From Desmodus rotundus (taxonomy: Eukaryota; Chordata; Mammalia; Chiroptera; Phyllostomidae): a stretch of DNA of 64,000 nt. How positions within the stretch are numbered: the first letter of the stretch is position 1; each line of letters begins with the position of its first letter. The position numbers and the translations under genes are program-made. Below the pieces are notes generated by a model, which did no database searches, had not been told where the DNA came from, and saw only the letters and a program-made list of their open reading frames with translations. This document shows positions 1 to 12,559 of this stretch, piece by piece. The DNA lies in NCBI RefSeq assembly GCF_022682495.2, contig NC_071397.1, positions 5,919,082 through 5,983,081 of the forward strand, in the 5' to 3' direction.

Positions 1-379
1 TTGTACACCTGTATGCACTGTATGTATATATGTACTTTATACATAAAAAACCCCTGGGAACCAATTTTTGCCTCTTTGGGGGGAAATACTGCCTGCCTCC
101 TTTCAGAATGCATGCTCTATACCAAAGCTCTTTAGCCATGTTTTTATTTACGAACTCCTTAGAGAATCTGAAAACTGTAAATTCTTTCCTAACCACCCTC
201 CCCAACCAATATACAATACAAAATTTTATACGTGACCAGGGGCAGTCGCTAGAACCTCTGGAGCCCATCCTCGGACCCTCGGCTGAGATTCCTGCTCTGC
301 ACGCTCTCCTGGGGTGACTGCAATAGGTTCTCGTCCCTGTACCTGCCACCTGAGTGTGCTTGGGTCCCAGTTCATACCC
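1..379. other. unassigned non-coding DNA
   Basis: I see no gene or clear repeat here. A 95-codon frame at 30-317 has no recognisable protein features. Confidence 0.4.
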
Positions 380-1095
380 TGAGCACCGGTCTCCAAGTTT
401 CAGACTCAGATGCTTAAGCTGACAGAAATATCTATTTCAAAGTCCCGCAGATACTTCAGACTCAATTGTCCAGTTCTGAACTCATCATCACCCACTCAAA
501 CCTGCTTCTGGATTCCCATTCAGTTCATGCCACCCTATCATCCCAGTTTCCCACTTAGAAATTTGGATTACCTTGGATTCCTTTCTCCTCACTTCAGAGC
601 CACCCAATCCACAAGTCCTGCCCACTGTTCCTCTTGCACATTTCTCAAAGTGTCCCTCCCATTCACCTCGCTGCTCTAGCTCAGGCCTTATCTCCTACCT
701 GAGACTTCCATTCAAATGATGTCTCAATGTCTCTGCCTCTACTCTTGCCCTTCTCCACCCAATCCACTCTCAAAACATTGCTCACATAAGCTTCTGAGAT
801 GCAAAACCTGTCAGTTGTTGCTTAAAATCTCCAATGACCGACTTTTTCCCCAGGGTGCGGGGGAGACAGACCAATACACACAGAAAAATGTTGCAAGATA
901 GAGCTCTCGATCCCCATCAGAGGCTCCAAATCATTTGTCCCTCGAGCCTCATTTTCAGGCCGTCCCCCTCCCCACTTGACGACCCACTAGCAGCAATGCA
1001 CGCAGTCCACTCAGCACATCATGCAGCGTCCTGCTCCTGCCGTGGGCTCTGCCTGGAACATCTCCATGTCTTCTCCCCTTCTTGCCCTTGTGAAG
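380..1095 (+). repeat. L2 LINE relic (ORF2 3' part and beyond)
   Basis: The CT-rich, stop-poor text follows the order of the L2 3' region from memory. It contains a match to the 'lysine-threonine-glutamate-leucine' stretch near 475, CCCACTCAAACCTGCTTCTG at about 490, a segment like 'CTTAAAATCTCCAATG' at about 820, and 'GGGCTCTGCCTGGAACATCT' at about 1043, which resembles the L2 'CTCTGCCTGGAA' motif. It is heavily diverged and has no intact frame. The 147-codon frame at 834-1277 is part of this relic and is not a gene. Confidence 0.55.
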
Positions 1096-1937
1096 TAATT
1101 GCTCTAAAACTGAAATACTTACAGAGGAAGAGAGTTGTGTACGGGAGGAGAAATAACAAGAAGTACCTTAGCCCTAGTGCCCTTCTGGTGCTGGACTACT
1201 GTGTCCTCTTGGCCATAGCTCTTGGCTACCTGAGCACCCTGGGCCAATCAGATTCAATTTCCAGGAATTTGGATTAGGAATCAGGGTTCTAGCTGGTTGG
1301 TTGGTATTTCTTGAACTGGGAAGGAATTTAAGGCTGAAATAAAGGGAACCATGGTTGGCCACACATTTCTCACTGAAGAAAAGTCAGTACGCAGTCAGAA
1401 ATAGTGGTGAGAGACAGGAGACCACCACACAGCCCTGAGAGGACTACAGAATTAACACCAGCTCCAGACCGCTCTCCAGTCTCTCTTCCCGTCTGTAATG
1501 AGGCCTGACCACACTGCCGTCCTTGGATCCCGCAACTATCCCGGGTTGCAAATTCCCAGTTTGTTTCCGCCAGTCCGAGTCGGTTTTGACTCCCCGCAAC
1601 ACATGGGACTTGATTACGTCAGCATTAGTAGAGAACTGACGCCCAGCGTAGAATCCAAAGCACCTTCCTTTGTTTCATAGCCAGTACTACTCACTCACCC
1701 TGCTTCTTTGATTAGAATATATTACTTTCTGTGTAAGTGGAAGGTCAGTCATATTAAAAGTCACAAATGTACCTCATTTAAGTAAACTAGCCAAGCTTCA
1801 ATGCTCCAGAAAACATAAAACAGAATTGAAAACAGATGAATCTTTGCTGTGGGCTTTAAGGTTTATAAATTAAATCAGCTATTAATCAGACTTGGAAAAA
1901 CACTGGCTTCTTTCCCATAGTTGTTACTATAGAATTA
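1096..1937. other. unassigned non-coding DNA
   Basis: No gene is visible. Around 1160-1370 there is a stretch (GGGCCAATCAGATTCAATTT) that reads like an old interspersed repeat, but I cannot name the family. Confidence 0.35.
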
Positions 1938-2130
1938 CCATATTTTTCAGACTATAAGATGTACTTTCCTCGAAATTTGGGAGAAAATGGAGATGCATCT
2001 TATAGTCTGAATGTAGCTCACCTGGCTCGCTGGGGCGGGCACGGTGGAGCGGTTTTCTTTCCCTATTTTCCTCCTCTAAAACCCAGGTGCATCTTACGGT
2101 CAGGTGTGTCTTATAGTACGAAAAATAAGG
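1938..2130. mobile_element. 193-bp TA-flanked MITE with hairpin structure
   Basis: The terminal inverted repeats are about 25 bp. The left end reads CCATATTTTTCAGACTATAA and the reverse complement of the right end reads CCTTATTTTTCGTACTATAA. The dinucleotide TA flanks both ends (1936-1937 and 2131-2132), which fits TA-targeting (Tc1/mariner-superfamily) insertion. The motif CTTATAGT(C/A) recurs internally in inverted orientation (TGCATCTTATAGTCTGAA at about 1994), so the left half alone can fold into a hairpin. It has no coding capacity, as expected for a non-autonomous element. A short-TSD element from another superfamily is possible, because I could not compare with a consensus. Confidence 0.75.
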
Positions 2131-4364
2131 TATTATAAAGAATCAATAGAACTCACTAACCTACATGACTTCCTGGTATTTTCACTCTCTAGTTTACTCC
2201 AGAACTTATTGCTAATTACTGTAGGTCTAAGAGAATCCACACGCAAGTGACAAAGGCATAAATTATTTACAGGGCTATTCCTCTGCAATGGACATCCCAT
2301 CAGATTCAACCTTGGAAGTGTCATAGGACCAGTTATTTTTAAATCAGCTTATATTTTATAGGAAATAGTAAGGATGCTATAGCAACATAATAAATTCACA
2401 CTAATAGCAGACTGCATTTCATTGCAACAAATATCTCTACTCCAGTAAGCAAGTGCTGAAATTTGCCCTTACTGTGCCATGGAGTCAAGGGTTTCCCTCA
2501 GAATGTTCTGCAGACTTGCAGCTGTCTGAGGCTAAAGGCCTAGTGTGGGACATTTTCTAAATACCCCCTCCCAGACCCGAGTTTCCATATGGGAACTACG
2601 ACTCTCTTGGATCTGAAAGGACTTGCTTTAATCTGAAAGGACCTTGCTCCTGGCATTTATTTTTCTCATCTGAAACATTGTTTCTCTTCTGCTGTGATCC
2701 ATTTTGTCTCTGCAACAGAATCGTGTTTATCATCCGGGACTTATCGCATTGCTCTTGCTGACTGACTGAGTGGTCAGCAAAAAAAAAAAACACCCCAAAA
2801 ACCAAGTTGATGAGTCTAGGATGTGAGTACTTGGCAGCCCCCCACTGCTCTAATGGATCTCAGCAGTATCAGTTTACTGAAAGGCGATCCAGTCCCCCGG
2901 GAAAATTTATCATTCTGTGTATTGTGAACAGATGAGACGTTTTATTTTGTTAGAGTTTAACTTTGGTTTTCTCTCTAAAAGACTGGGAAATTTAAAGTGT
3001 TCAGCTAATCGGGCAACAATGAATAAAAGCAGCCCAGTGCACTTGTGATGGACGCTAAATCACGCAGGATTACCAGATGAGCACTGGCTAGGAGGACGAG
3101 GGAGACTGTCAGTCCTCCTTCCCAGGATCTCCCCCCGCACATGACAGACAGGCCCATTCTGCCCAGAGGTGAAACACAGACCTGTGCAAAAGCACCGAGT
3201 GAATGAGACGGATGACTTCTCAAGGTCACTGCCATCGCCATGATTCATTAACGTCTTTGCTGCTCTATGCTGTGTTTTCCTAAAGCAATAGACTCTACTG
3301 TCCACCTTCTGTGAATAATAAATCAGCTTCCCAATCTTTCTGTAATCGGCAACTGGCACATTGAAAATAATGTAAAAGAAGGTTAGCTCACAAAATATGT
3401 CCTGCACTCACAGTGAATGCAGTAAGCATGATGTGGCCGATGCTCTTTCCTGTCTCCAAACTGTTACACAATATCTAACCTGTGGTTACAATTGGAAAAA
3501 TTATTTAAAATGTCAACTTTTTGTGCCTTTTATGGCCTCATGTCTATTTCTAATTTTTATAAAACTAAAGGGGAGATTTGTGTAGTTTTGAACAACTCCA
3601 ATAAAACAAAAGAAGACAATTTTACCCACAGACGAACAACAAAAAATCACAGCACCTCAATATAAAAAATGTAGGTTCCATTAGATGTCCACCCCACTCC
3701 ACCTCACCTCCCAAAACCCCATGGGAAATGTAAGGCACACAATTCATCGTCTTCTAAGCCATTGGTCACACGTGCCAACAGACAAGTGTCTCTGGGCCTT
3801 GAGTGATGAAATTTTAACCGTATCTTTGGGTTACTCATAACCCCAAATCTAAAGTGATTAGAATTTAAATATCACCAAAGTCCCTGTGGAATTATATCTT
3901 AAAACTGCCAGTTTCATCTCTTCCCACATGGAGTCACACTCATTATTAAGCGACTCTAAGCCTAATCACAGTACGGTGAGGTACACTAACTTGTCACTGC
4001 CTCAGGCTATTTCTGCAGTGGTGAGCTGGGGTTTGGTGGGTTGGTGTGGGCTGATCATAACCCACTTTCTAAAAAATCAAACACAGGGCAACATCAGCTA
4101 AAAGCAAATCCTACTTCATCACTCTACAGATCATTCAAAAAAAAGATTTAAAAAAAGAAGAGGAAGAAGACTTTGATGTATGAGGCAGTACGGAATAAAA
4201 CCCTTTTCATTCATATTTTCAGGAAAAACAAATTTATCATTTTCTGTGTTTATTTTCCGTTTGGGGGGACACATTTTTGGCACTCTCAGTATTGAGACCA
4301 TGGCCCACCCATCTGGTGCTAGAAAATCCTAGAAGGGCTGTTCAGACTCCCTGGTTTTTTATTC
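2131..4364. other. unassigned, mostly single-copy-looking DNA
   Basis: No exon or confident repeat is recognised. Local features are an A12 run at about 2780 and a short duplicated phrase (ATCTGAAAGGAC) at about 2613 and 2632. Overlapping minus-strand frames near 3005-3407 show no protein motif and look like chance. Confidence 0.4.
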
Positions 4365-4500
4365 CTTTTTAAAATTTATTTTTAATTACAGTTGACGTAC
4401 AATATTATGTTAGTTTCAGATGTACAACGTAATGATTAGACATTTATGTTCCTTACAAAGTGATCACCCCAACTCATAATTCTAGTCAGAGTCCCTTGCT
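4365..4500 (-). repeat. L1M 3'-region fragment, antisense
   Basis: The text TTAGTTTCAGATGTACAACG followed by 'GATTAGACATTTATGTTCCTTACAAAGTGATCACC' (positions 4409-4468) is the familiar antisense form of the L1M 3' region. The same phrase recurs at about 8500-8565, so the two fragments belong to one family. Confidence 0.75.
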
Positions 4501-5678
4501 TTTCCTTCTGTACCCTCCACGCGGATCACAAGAGGCTCTTCGCAGTCTTCCTTCCAACAGTGTCCTCAAATGTGACATGATTTCTACCACTTTCTACCCG
4601 TGATACATCTAGATGCCTTCCCTCCAGCCAAAAGCATCTTACACTCGGCATAAAACAAGTATAGCAAAGGTCTGTCAGGCTCTTTGAAAACCCTAATCTG
4701 GACTTCCTCCTCCACCTGGTTTTCTATGTTTTTCTGCACCACCCTCTAGAATTCCCTGTGGGCCTCGCATGTGCATTTGTGTGCATTTCTTTACTTTCAG
4801 GAAGAGGCAGAATTAGGTTCTTCTATTAGCTTTTTTTGCAGCTTCAGGGATAATGGCTATCTATGAGGTAACCTGCTCCAAGAACTAGGAACCAGCATTT
4901 GCCAAGGGCCATGGTGTTGGTCCTTGCTGGCTACTTTCCTCAGAAGGCTACACAGCCACAAGAGATCAAGGGTAAAATATATCAGTTTGCTGTTTCCAGA
5001 GATTTCCTGGACTCACACACTCACACACTAAAAATAATCTAGAATTCAGAAAAATTTCTGTTACGGTTTAGACCTTGCTGAATAGGTTTTAAGTTCACTG
5101 ACTATAAGAATCATGATTACATCATATTTATATTTCCAATGTTGTCACTAAAATACCCAATTTGTGTTGCAGGAAACACTGAGATAGTTTCCTTTTTAGG
5201 AAGACCATAAAATATGCACTTTAGTATTCTGCTATAGTTAGTGTTGGGAGGTACATAAAAACTTTAACAGTCAGGTTTAAAAGTCAATATTAAACATCAA
5301 AAGTGGAATAGGAATATATAGGTATCAAGGTAAGAGACATTTAACTCTGATTCAAGGCCTAGTAGCTTTCTGACAAATACATTCTTTAGATATCAACACT
5401 TAAACTACATAAGGGTAAGAGGCAATAGCACAAAAAGTTATAATCTATAAACTTCAGAAGTAGATTTATTAATATGCAGAAATGTCTGTTATTATAAATA
5501 TCATTATTTGAAAATCTGATAAATTAGTTTGACTTACTGAATCCTAATTTTAAAAAACTCTCTCCTGGAGACTTCTCATATTTTTTGCTTAATCACCAGA
5601 GTGAACAAACTAATTAATGAAATGTTTTAAAACAAATTATTTGAAAAGTTTGCATGCATGGGGATACCGCCATCCATT

Positions 5679-5697
5679 ACACACACACACACACACA
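5679..5697. repeat. (AC)n microsatellite
   Basis: About nine perfect AC dinucleotides. Confidence 0.95.
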
Positions 5698-6733
5698 GGA
5701 CACCTATGGGGAGAACCAACCCTGCATGGAAATCAGCACCAAATCACACCTTTTATGTGGCTTTGAGAGCACTGACAGACCTATGGATGTACCTACTGTG
5801 GCTTAGGGAAGTGTCATTGGCTCTTTTTTCCTGACTACAGTGACAAGGAAAGGGATTTAGAGTGAGCAGCAACATTTTAGTGATCTTTGGAACACAATGT
5901 CCAAAATACAAGGCAGTCTCCAGGCGCAGCTGCAGTGTGATGGCCATCGCTCTAGAGATTTGGGGGGGCGGGCAGGGAAGAGGCTTAGAGTTGTCTTTTC
6001 TATGTTCTTGTCTTTAAGGCAGGACTATGGACTGAATCACATCTTGATATTCCTTCCAGCTATGGAATTCTAAGTCCCTTGATAAAGCCAGCACTGAAGG
6101 ATCAGTGAGGAGGCAAGATGTGCCAGGTTAAGTTGCAGGAAAGTTAGTGGAACAAATGCTATTGTTGAGTTGTCCACCGAGCTCTTTCTCTAAATGCAAA
6201 GCATAGACAATCAAGATAATAATGAAACAAAAATTTGGTTAAATCATGTCCAATAGGAACTGTGGAAAGGCTTATTTGGACAACTGAATTGCCCGCACGC
6301 TGCTTTTTACTAGCATCAAATATTTACTGAGCAATCATAAGATGCATACTGATGAGCTAAGAGTTAGCATTAAGATGTTTTAGTGTAAGTTAGAAAGTCT
6401 GTGTCCCAAAAGGGCTTACAGTCTTTTAAACAAGTTCTATGCTAATCACTGAGACCAGTAACTAGAAAGGATGGGGAATTGGCAAGCACCTGAAGTCAGA
6501 GAGTTGAGGCTTGGAACAAGGTCTTCCAGATTGTTGTCCATTATTGCTAATCACAACATGAAGGGTTACTAGATATTTGAACTCTGACGGCAATATCAGA
6601 CCTTTTCTTGCTCAGAGGAACTCAACCATTTGAATTATTGAAAAGACTTCTTCAGGAAGACAGGTTTGTGGGAAAGGGCAAGTTGGAGTTGGAAAATTCC
6701 ACCTTGCTTGAGTTGCTAGGGACAGACACACTG

Positions 6734-6751
6734 ACACACACACACACACAC
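6734..6751. repeat. (AC)n microsatellite
   Basis: About nine perfect AC dinucleotides, preceded by an imperfect GACAGACACACT stretch. Confidence 0.95.
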
Positions 6752-8459
6752 TCACTGCACATGGAGCGATTCTAGTTCCTTCAAAATAAAAGTAGAATGT
6801 TTCAAACATCAGTTTATTACTAAACTAAAAATGTAAATCTTGACTTACCTAAAACTCTCTCAAAGCAATGAACCTTAAGCCAACTAGAAAAATTGTGTAG
6901 GGGTAACAATGACAGGAAAATAAAGTCAAGGCTGCCATCTTATTCGTGTTTGTTCACTACAACCAGAAAGCACACCCAGGGTTCAGGGGCAAAAGCTAAC
7001 TCCAAATTATCCCTTCTTGCACAGTGAGTATGGGAGGCCACAAAGAAAAGTTCCTTTAAAAAAAAGTAAGATGTTATACAAAGTGAATAAAATGTAGGAA
7101 GAGCAACACTGGAAGAAAAGCTCAGACAGAATGATTCAAGCAGAGTTAAGTACAAACAGTTTGGCTAAGGGCTGGCTAAATAGGCAGGTTTCTCTACAAA
7201 TGATGTTGAAGAATATTCCAACAATGAAGAATTTTTTTGGTAATATTTGCCAGTGTGGTATGAAACAGGGGATTGAAATAGGAATGAAATTAAGGGAAGG
7301 AAAATTTATTCTCAATGCCAGAATCTTCCCACAATCTATGTAACATAAATACTATGTTTGGAGGTTCCTGTATAAAATACACACATCTCGAGTGGTTATT
7401 GTATATGTGCAGATAGACATTTAAGTTAAATAGAATGAAGGCTGTAACAAAATTATTCTCAATGCAGAAACAAGAGCTGTGTTAACTCTCTGATAAAAGG
7501 AAAATCATTATGTAAATCATCAGCTACTAAGAAACCTCCTAACACTCTGCAATGTACATCAAATTTTATTGCAATTGTGTACAAAGATAATTGGAGACAT
7601 GTTGATGTATTCTATCATTCATTTTACTTAGTCTATGCACTGTGGGTACTCAATAGCTTTGTATGCTTATTACCTTATAGTTGTCCTTCTTGGAGTGGTT
7701 ATAATCATAAAAAGCTACCCAGCACCCCGAATGGACTGGATAATTAGAGTTACAATGACTTCCCTGTGAATATACAGCGTGTCATAATTTCTTTTAAGTG
7801 CATCATCCTATTCAGTGACACCCACCCAACCCTGCTTTGCACTAAATAAAGGCTGCTTGCTCTCTAAGGCAGAGATAAGTTTCTTGAGCAAAGTTGGGCT
7901 TATCTGAACCAATTTTTTGAGTTGACGGATGAGATCTCCAGTATTTCATCAGGTTCACTTACCTGAACCTACTATATTTCTTTTATAACCATCTTATTCT
8001 GTTCAGAAGGTACATAAATTTTTGGTTGAACTTATTACAAGTCTATTTTGACATGCAGATAAATGAGAAGTAAACATTTTACATAATGATTTCTTACTCC
8101 TTTGTAGAAGATGCATTTTAGTATGTGACTGTATACTGCTGCCTGATACATTCATCTCAGAAGAAACCACGTCAGGCATAGCAAGAAAACTACTCTGGGG
8201 CTAGGACTAGTGTTTCCATGGGCAACTATCACTCAGAAACAGAATGAAAACATCCTCTCTATTAGGCAATGAAGGCACAGACGTTATTTATTATGGCATC
8301 TTTTAAGAATATTAGAAACCAGCGATAGTAGACAACTGTTACAGCTGAGGCCAAAGCAATCCATCGTCTAAAAATGAGGAACACGGTTGACCTCTACTTC
8401 GGGTTTTTGTTTCTCAATTTACTGTGTATTCACTTATGTTTTCATTCTGGAATGTAAAG

Positions 8460-9610
8460 CTCTTTTTAATTGAAGTATAGCTAGCATACAATATTATATT
8501 AGTTTCAGGTGTACAACTAGGTGTGATTTGACATTTACATACTTTAAGAAGTGATCACCTCAAGAAGTCTAGTAGCCATCTGTCGCCGTACAAGTTATTG
8601 ACATATTATTGATTGTATTCCCTATGCTGTACTCTACATCTCTGTGACTTATTTACAAGTTTGTACCTCTTAATCCTCTTCACCTTTTGCCCACTCCCCA
8701 CCCCCAATTCTCTAGCAACTGTCAATCTTATTCTCTGTATCCACGAGTCTATTTGATTTTTGTTCATTTGCTTAGTTTTATAGATTGCATATATAAGTGA
8801 AATGATACGTATTTGTCTCTCTCTGACTTATTTTACTTAGCACAATACCCTCTAGGTCCATACCTCTTGCAAATGACAAGATTTCACTCTTTTTTATGGC
8901 TGAGTGATATTCCATTGTGTGTGTGTGTATCATATTTTCCATATCCATTCATCTAACGAAGGACAACTAGGTCGCTTCCATACCATGGCTGTTGTAAATA
9001 ATGGAAAACAGGGATGTATGTATCTTTCTAATTACTGTTTTCATTTTCTTTGGATAAATGCCCACAAGTAGAATTGTTGGGTACTTCTTTTTCTCTTGTT
9101 ATAGCCTTTGTTATAAAGTCTATTTTGTCAGATATGAGTATTGCCACCCCAGAGTTTTTTTGTTTGTTTCCTTTTTCATTAAGTACCACTTTTATCCCTT
9201 TACTTTCAGACTGTGTGTCTTTCCATCTGTACTGAGTCTCTCGCAGGCAGCATGTGTAAAAGTCTTGTTTCTTTTCATCTATCTGGCTATACTCTTTTAA
9301 ACGGGGCACTAGTCCATTCACACTTAAAGTAATTATTGATAGGTATGTACTTATTGCCACTTTAACTGTTTTCACATTAGCTCTATAAGTGGTCGGTCTA
9401 CTACCTTTACTATGTTTGCCTTTACTAGGGAGACTTTTTTTCTTTCATAAATGTTCTTATTTCTAATTTTGGCCTTTTCTTTTCCACTTAAAGAATTCCC
9501 TTTAATATTTCTTGTAATGATAGTTTAGTGGTGATGAACTCCTTTAGCTTTTGTTTGGGAAACTCTTTCTCTCTCCTTTAATTGAATGATAACCTTGCCT
9601 CTTGATTTAC
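8460..9610 (-). mobile_element. L1M element, internally deleted, antisense
   Basis: Read on the minus strand, this begins with an ORF1 C-terminal remnant (about 9610-9480; plus-strand text GTGGTGATGAACTCCTTTAG is a hallmark of antisense L1 ORF1). It continues through the inter-ORF gap into the ORF2 start (9375-9060). At about 9060 it jumps to the ORF2 C-terminal and 3' UTR region (CTGAGTGATATTCCATTGTG at about 8901; TTAGTTTCAGGTGTACAAC at about 8500). Most of ORF2, including reverse transcriptase, is missing, so this is a deleted or rearranged copy. Confidence 0.75.
9060..9375 (-). pseudogene. L1 ORF2 endonuclease N-terminal fragment
   Basis: The open frame (longest extent 9028-9375) starts with the ORF2 N-terminal pattern (LSVNGL in place of the usual LNINGL), then CCLRETQ in place of CCLQETH, and later GVAILISDKIDF, a strong L1 endonuclease signature. 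In the intact family this domain nicks target DNA for target-primed reverse transcription. Only about 100 residues remain. The catalytic glutamate region is present, but the rest of the nuclease and all of the RT are gone, so it cannot be functional. Confidence 0.8.
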
Positions 9611-9875
9611 TGTCTATTGCATTATTGGACTCATAAAAATTAAGAGCACACATAAACTTCTATTAGATTTACTCAGAACTGTCTCTCACTTTCATAATTC
9701 TGTATTCTGGGAATTTCCAGTAACAATATTTGATAAAGTTCATTGTTAAGTTGTTCTGTCTCTCTTTTCATAATCATATTTACCTAAAACATTATTTTTC
9801 CATATAGTGCATTTTTTCATTTTAATAGAATTACTAATTTTTCTAATATGAAATGTTTTATAATCAACAGGGCGG

Positions 9876-9909
9876 TATACTATACTATACTATACTATAC
9901 TATACTATA
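9876..9909. repeat. (TATAC)n pentanucleotide microsatellite
   Basis: Nearly seven perfect copies of the pentamer TATAC with no interruption, which suggests a recent and probably length-variable array. Confidence 0.97.
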
Positions 9910-10049
9910 GTAAGTTCTTCCTAAAATAGAAATCTTTAGATTTCATTTTTGGAAAGATATTTTAAAGGATACAGTAAGAACTTTCATTTCTAGCAACACA
10001 ACTGACTATGTGTGTAAAGAAATACCTCTTCATGAAGCAATTTGGAGTA

Positions 10050-11330
10050 AACAGAAAACTTAAGATAACTATTTAAGAACAAACTGAGCTCTTGAAGTTA
10101 AAAAGAAGAGAGAAGAAATTTAAAAAATCAAAACAGAAATCAGAAAATTAAAATTGGAAATATCCCAGAATGTAGAGCTAAAAAACAAAAAGAAACCAAA
10201 AAAAAAAGCAATGAAAAAGTAAATATGAGAGATGAGATAATAAAATTGAGCCCTGGCTGGTGTGGCTCACTGGTTGAGTACTGGCCCGCGAATCAAAGAG
10301 TTACCGGTTCAATTCCCAGTCAGGGCACATGCCTGGGTTGTGGGCCAGGTCCCCAGTAGGGGGCGTGTAAGAGGCAACCACACATTGATGTTTCTCTCCC
10401 TCTTTCCCTCCTTTCCCCTCTCTAAAAAATAAATAAATAAAATCATAAAAAAATAAAAAAGGAAAGGTAATTGGAAGATCAGTCCAGGAAGGATAATATT
10501 CAAATAGTAGAAGTTTCAGAAAAAGACATTAGAGAAAACGGACAGAAGAAAATTCACAAAATTGAAGGATGTTAGTCTTCATATTCAAAGGGCTGAGAAC
10601 AATGATAAAAATGGAACTAGCCTAGGCACACGATTATGAAATTTGGAACATTACAGATAGAGAAAACCTTACAAACTTCCAGACAAAGAAAAACAAAACA
10701 AAAAACCCAAAACACATCACATACTAAATATCGGTTTCAGATTTTTTGTATAGAACAGTTTCAGGTTTCTCAAGAACACTGAAGGTAGAAAACAATAGGA
10801 AAATGCCTTTGACTTTCCAAAGGAAAATACTTTCCAACCTAGAATTTTGTATGTCACCAAACTGTCACACAAGTGTAAGTAAGGGCAGAGCAAAGACAGT
10901 TTCAGACGTCCCAAGTCTCAAAGTTTACTTCCCATGAATCTTTCTCAGAAAACTACTGGAGGGGATCCTTTACAAAAATGAGTTTATCCCAAACTGTGGA
11001 ATACGAGAAATAGAAGATCCAACAAGAAGAGAAACGAGGGGAAACTCCAGGGTGACGGTGTAAGGAGGGGACCATTGTGCACCAGGTACAAAGGACAACC
11101 AACGTGAATAGTCAAAGTCACGTAACTCGACAGACAGCAATATCGATGGCTCTCATCACCATACCCATGGCCACTATAATCTTTGTAATCTGACAGAACT
11201 TCTGAAGGGTTCACTCTGCTAAAAAAAAAAAAGGGGGGGGGGAGTGAATCAAGAAATGGGAAATAGGCAATCCAATTCAGAAGAAAGGCATAAAATTCTA
11301 AGATTAACAAAAAAGAAGAGCCCTAGAAGG
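10050..11330 (+). repeat. ancient L1/HAL1 ORF1-region relic
   Basis: A-rich sense-strand LINE text interrupted by a SINE at 10250-10460. Recognisable pieces are GAGAAAACCTTACAAACTTC at about 10661, AATACTTTCCAACCTAGAAT at about 10826 (ORF1 C-terminal domain region), CTACTGGAGGGGATCC at about 10953 and GGGTGACGGTG at about 11051. All occur in the order found in the old HAL1/L1ME group, from memory. It is strongly diverged and encodes nothing intact. Confidence 0.55.
10250..10460 (+). mobile_element. VES-type bat SINE, canonical subtype
   Basis: The tRNA-related head starts GCCCTGGCTGGTGTGGCTCA. A box-B-like GGTTCAATTCC lies at about 10306, followed by CAGTCAGGGCACATGCCTGG, the tRNA-unrelated segment CCCCAGTAGGGGGCG, the CT-rich part and an (AAAT)n tail. 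VES SINEs are transcribed by RNA polymerase III and mobilised by L1 machinery. It is inserted in an older LINE. It is the most complete VES copy in the window and the best evidence that the host is a bat. Confidence 0.93.
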
Positions 11331-12559
11331 AAAGTTGCGGATAAGGCCTAGAGAGCAATGTGAGGAGAGAGGAGGTCTCCACGAAGGATAGCTGTAAGGC
11401 ACGAAAAAAGAACTGGTACAGTGCTCTGAGAAAATTGTATTTACAGGGTGCTGGAAGGTGCAAAACATCATCAACAACTACTAAAAACTATAGCAAAAAT
11501 GAAAACAATAAAAAAGGAAATAATCATATTACATATGCCTGGGTGTGAAAATACCTGTGGGACGACAGTAAAAACCGGAAGCATGGGGGTTGGCAGTGTG
11601 AGGGAGCCAAACCTTCACCTAATAACCATAATAAAAGCTCATAGAAAATGACTAGAGTTGGTTAATCAAAAGAAAAACACACCACATAGGAAATTACAGA
11701 TCTGTGTAAATGCCTGAAGAAAAAACTAAAGGAGTAAAATAACCTTTAGAGATGGAGTCTGTACTGAATGAGGATGGATGGGTGTGGGAACTGTGGTATT
11801 TGTTAAATAAGCTTTTAGTGCATTAAAATGCATATTTGACTTTTTAAACCCTATGCATGTGTTATTTTAATGAGAAACAAAAACAATTGTAAACATATAC
11901 CAAGTTAAAATATATTCAAGAAAAAGGGTGAAATAAAGGCAGTATTTTCAGACAAAAATGACAAGAATTCATTACCAACAGAATCTTATAAAGGGAAATT
12001 CTGAACCATACATCTCAGAAAGGAAAATGATCCCAGAAGGAATATTTGAAATACAAGATGAAATAGTGAGTCAAGAATATAAAATATTTGTGGATAATAC
12101 TAAACAACACAGAGTAGGTAAAACAAACACACTATGTCACATTTGTGGGTTAAAAAATCAAAGTCCACACAAAGTTCTGGAAAAGAAGAGCATTTAGGTC
12201 AGATCAAGGATGATGGGACATAAATGTATTCTAAGGTCCTTATAAAGTCTAAGAGGAGGGTAAAGACACAGACTTATTTCAGGCTAGTACATTAGATACA
12301 TTAAAAAATGCATCTTAAAATTTCCAAAATCGAATGTAATCATTAAAGTGGAAACAGAATGTATAACTTCCAAACTAGTGCGGGGAGAGGAAAAAAAACA
12401 GAATGAAGAAAAAGAGCAACAATAACAAAAATCAACATAAAAGAAAACAAGCAAGGATAAAGGAAGAAATGTAAAATAAAAAATTAGACAAATAGAAAGC
12501 AAAAAATCATACAGTAGAATAATACATAAAATGTATTAGGAGTCACAACATACAGGGAA
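11331..12559 (+). other. A-rich DNA, probably continuing LINE relic
   Basis: Purine-rich sense-strand text compatible with further decayed LINE (for example AGTATTTTCAGACAAAAATG at about 11941, like an L1 ORF1 C-terminal segment). I cannot assign it with confidence. The 79-codon frame at 11958-12197 is not a gene. Confidence 0.35.

Larger units (their letters stand above)
4501..8459. other. unassigned DNA with two CA microsatellites
   Basis: No gene is recognised over almost 4 kb, apart from simple (CA)n tracts at 5679-5697 and 6734-6751. Open frames here (for example 7131-7343) are short, AT-rich and featureless. The composition is AT-rich and repeat-poor. Confidence 0.4.

Noticed and set aside
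834..1277. 147-codon plus-strand frame
   Set aside because: It overlaps the decayed L2 3' region, is rich in serine, proline and leucine as CT-rich repeats are, and has no motif.
5679..6751. CA tracts as Z-DNA or promoter elements
   Set aside because: They are ordinary short microsatellites with no nearby gene evidence.
10290..10335. Possible tRNA gene (box-A/B-like sequence)
   Set aside because: It belongs to the tRNA-derived head of a VES SINE; no cloverleaf with intact acceptor stem is present.
11220..11242. A12 followed by G9 tract as a G-quadruplex or regulatory site
   Set aside because: A single G run cannot form a quadruplex by itself; it is more likely decayed LINE or a simple homopolymer.
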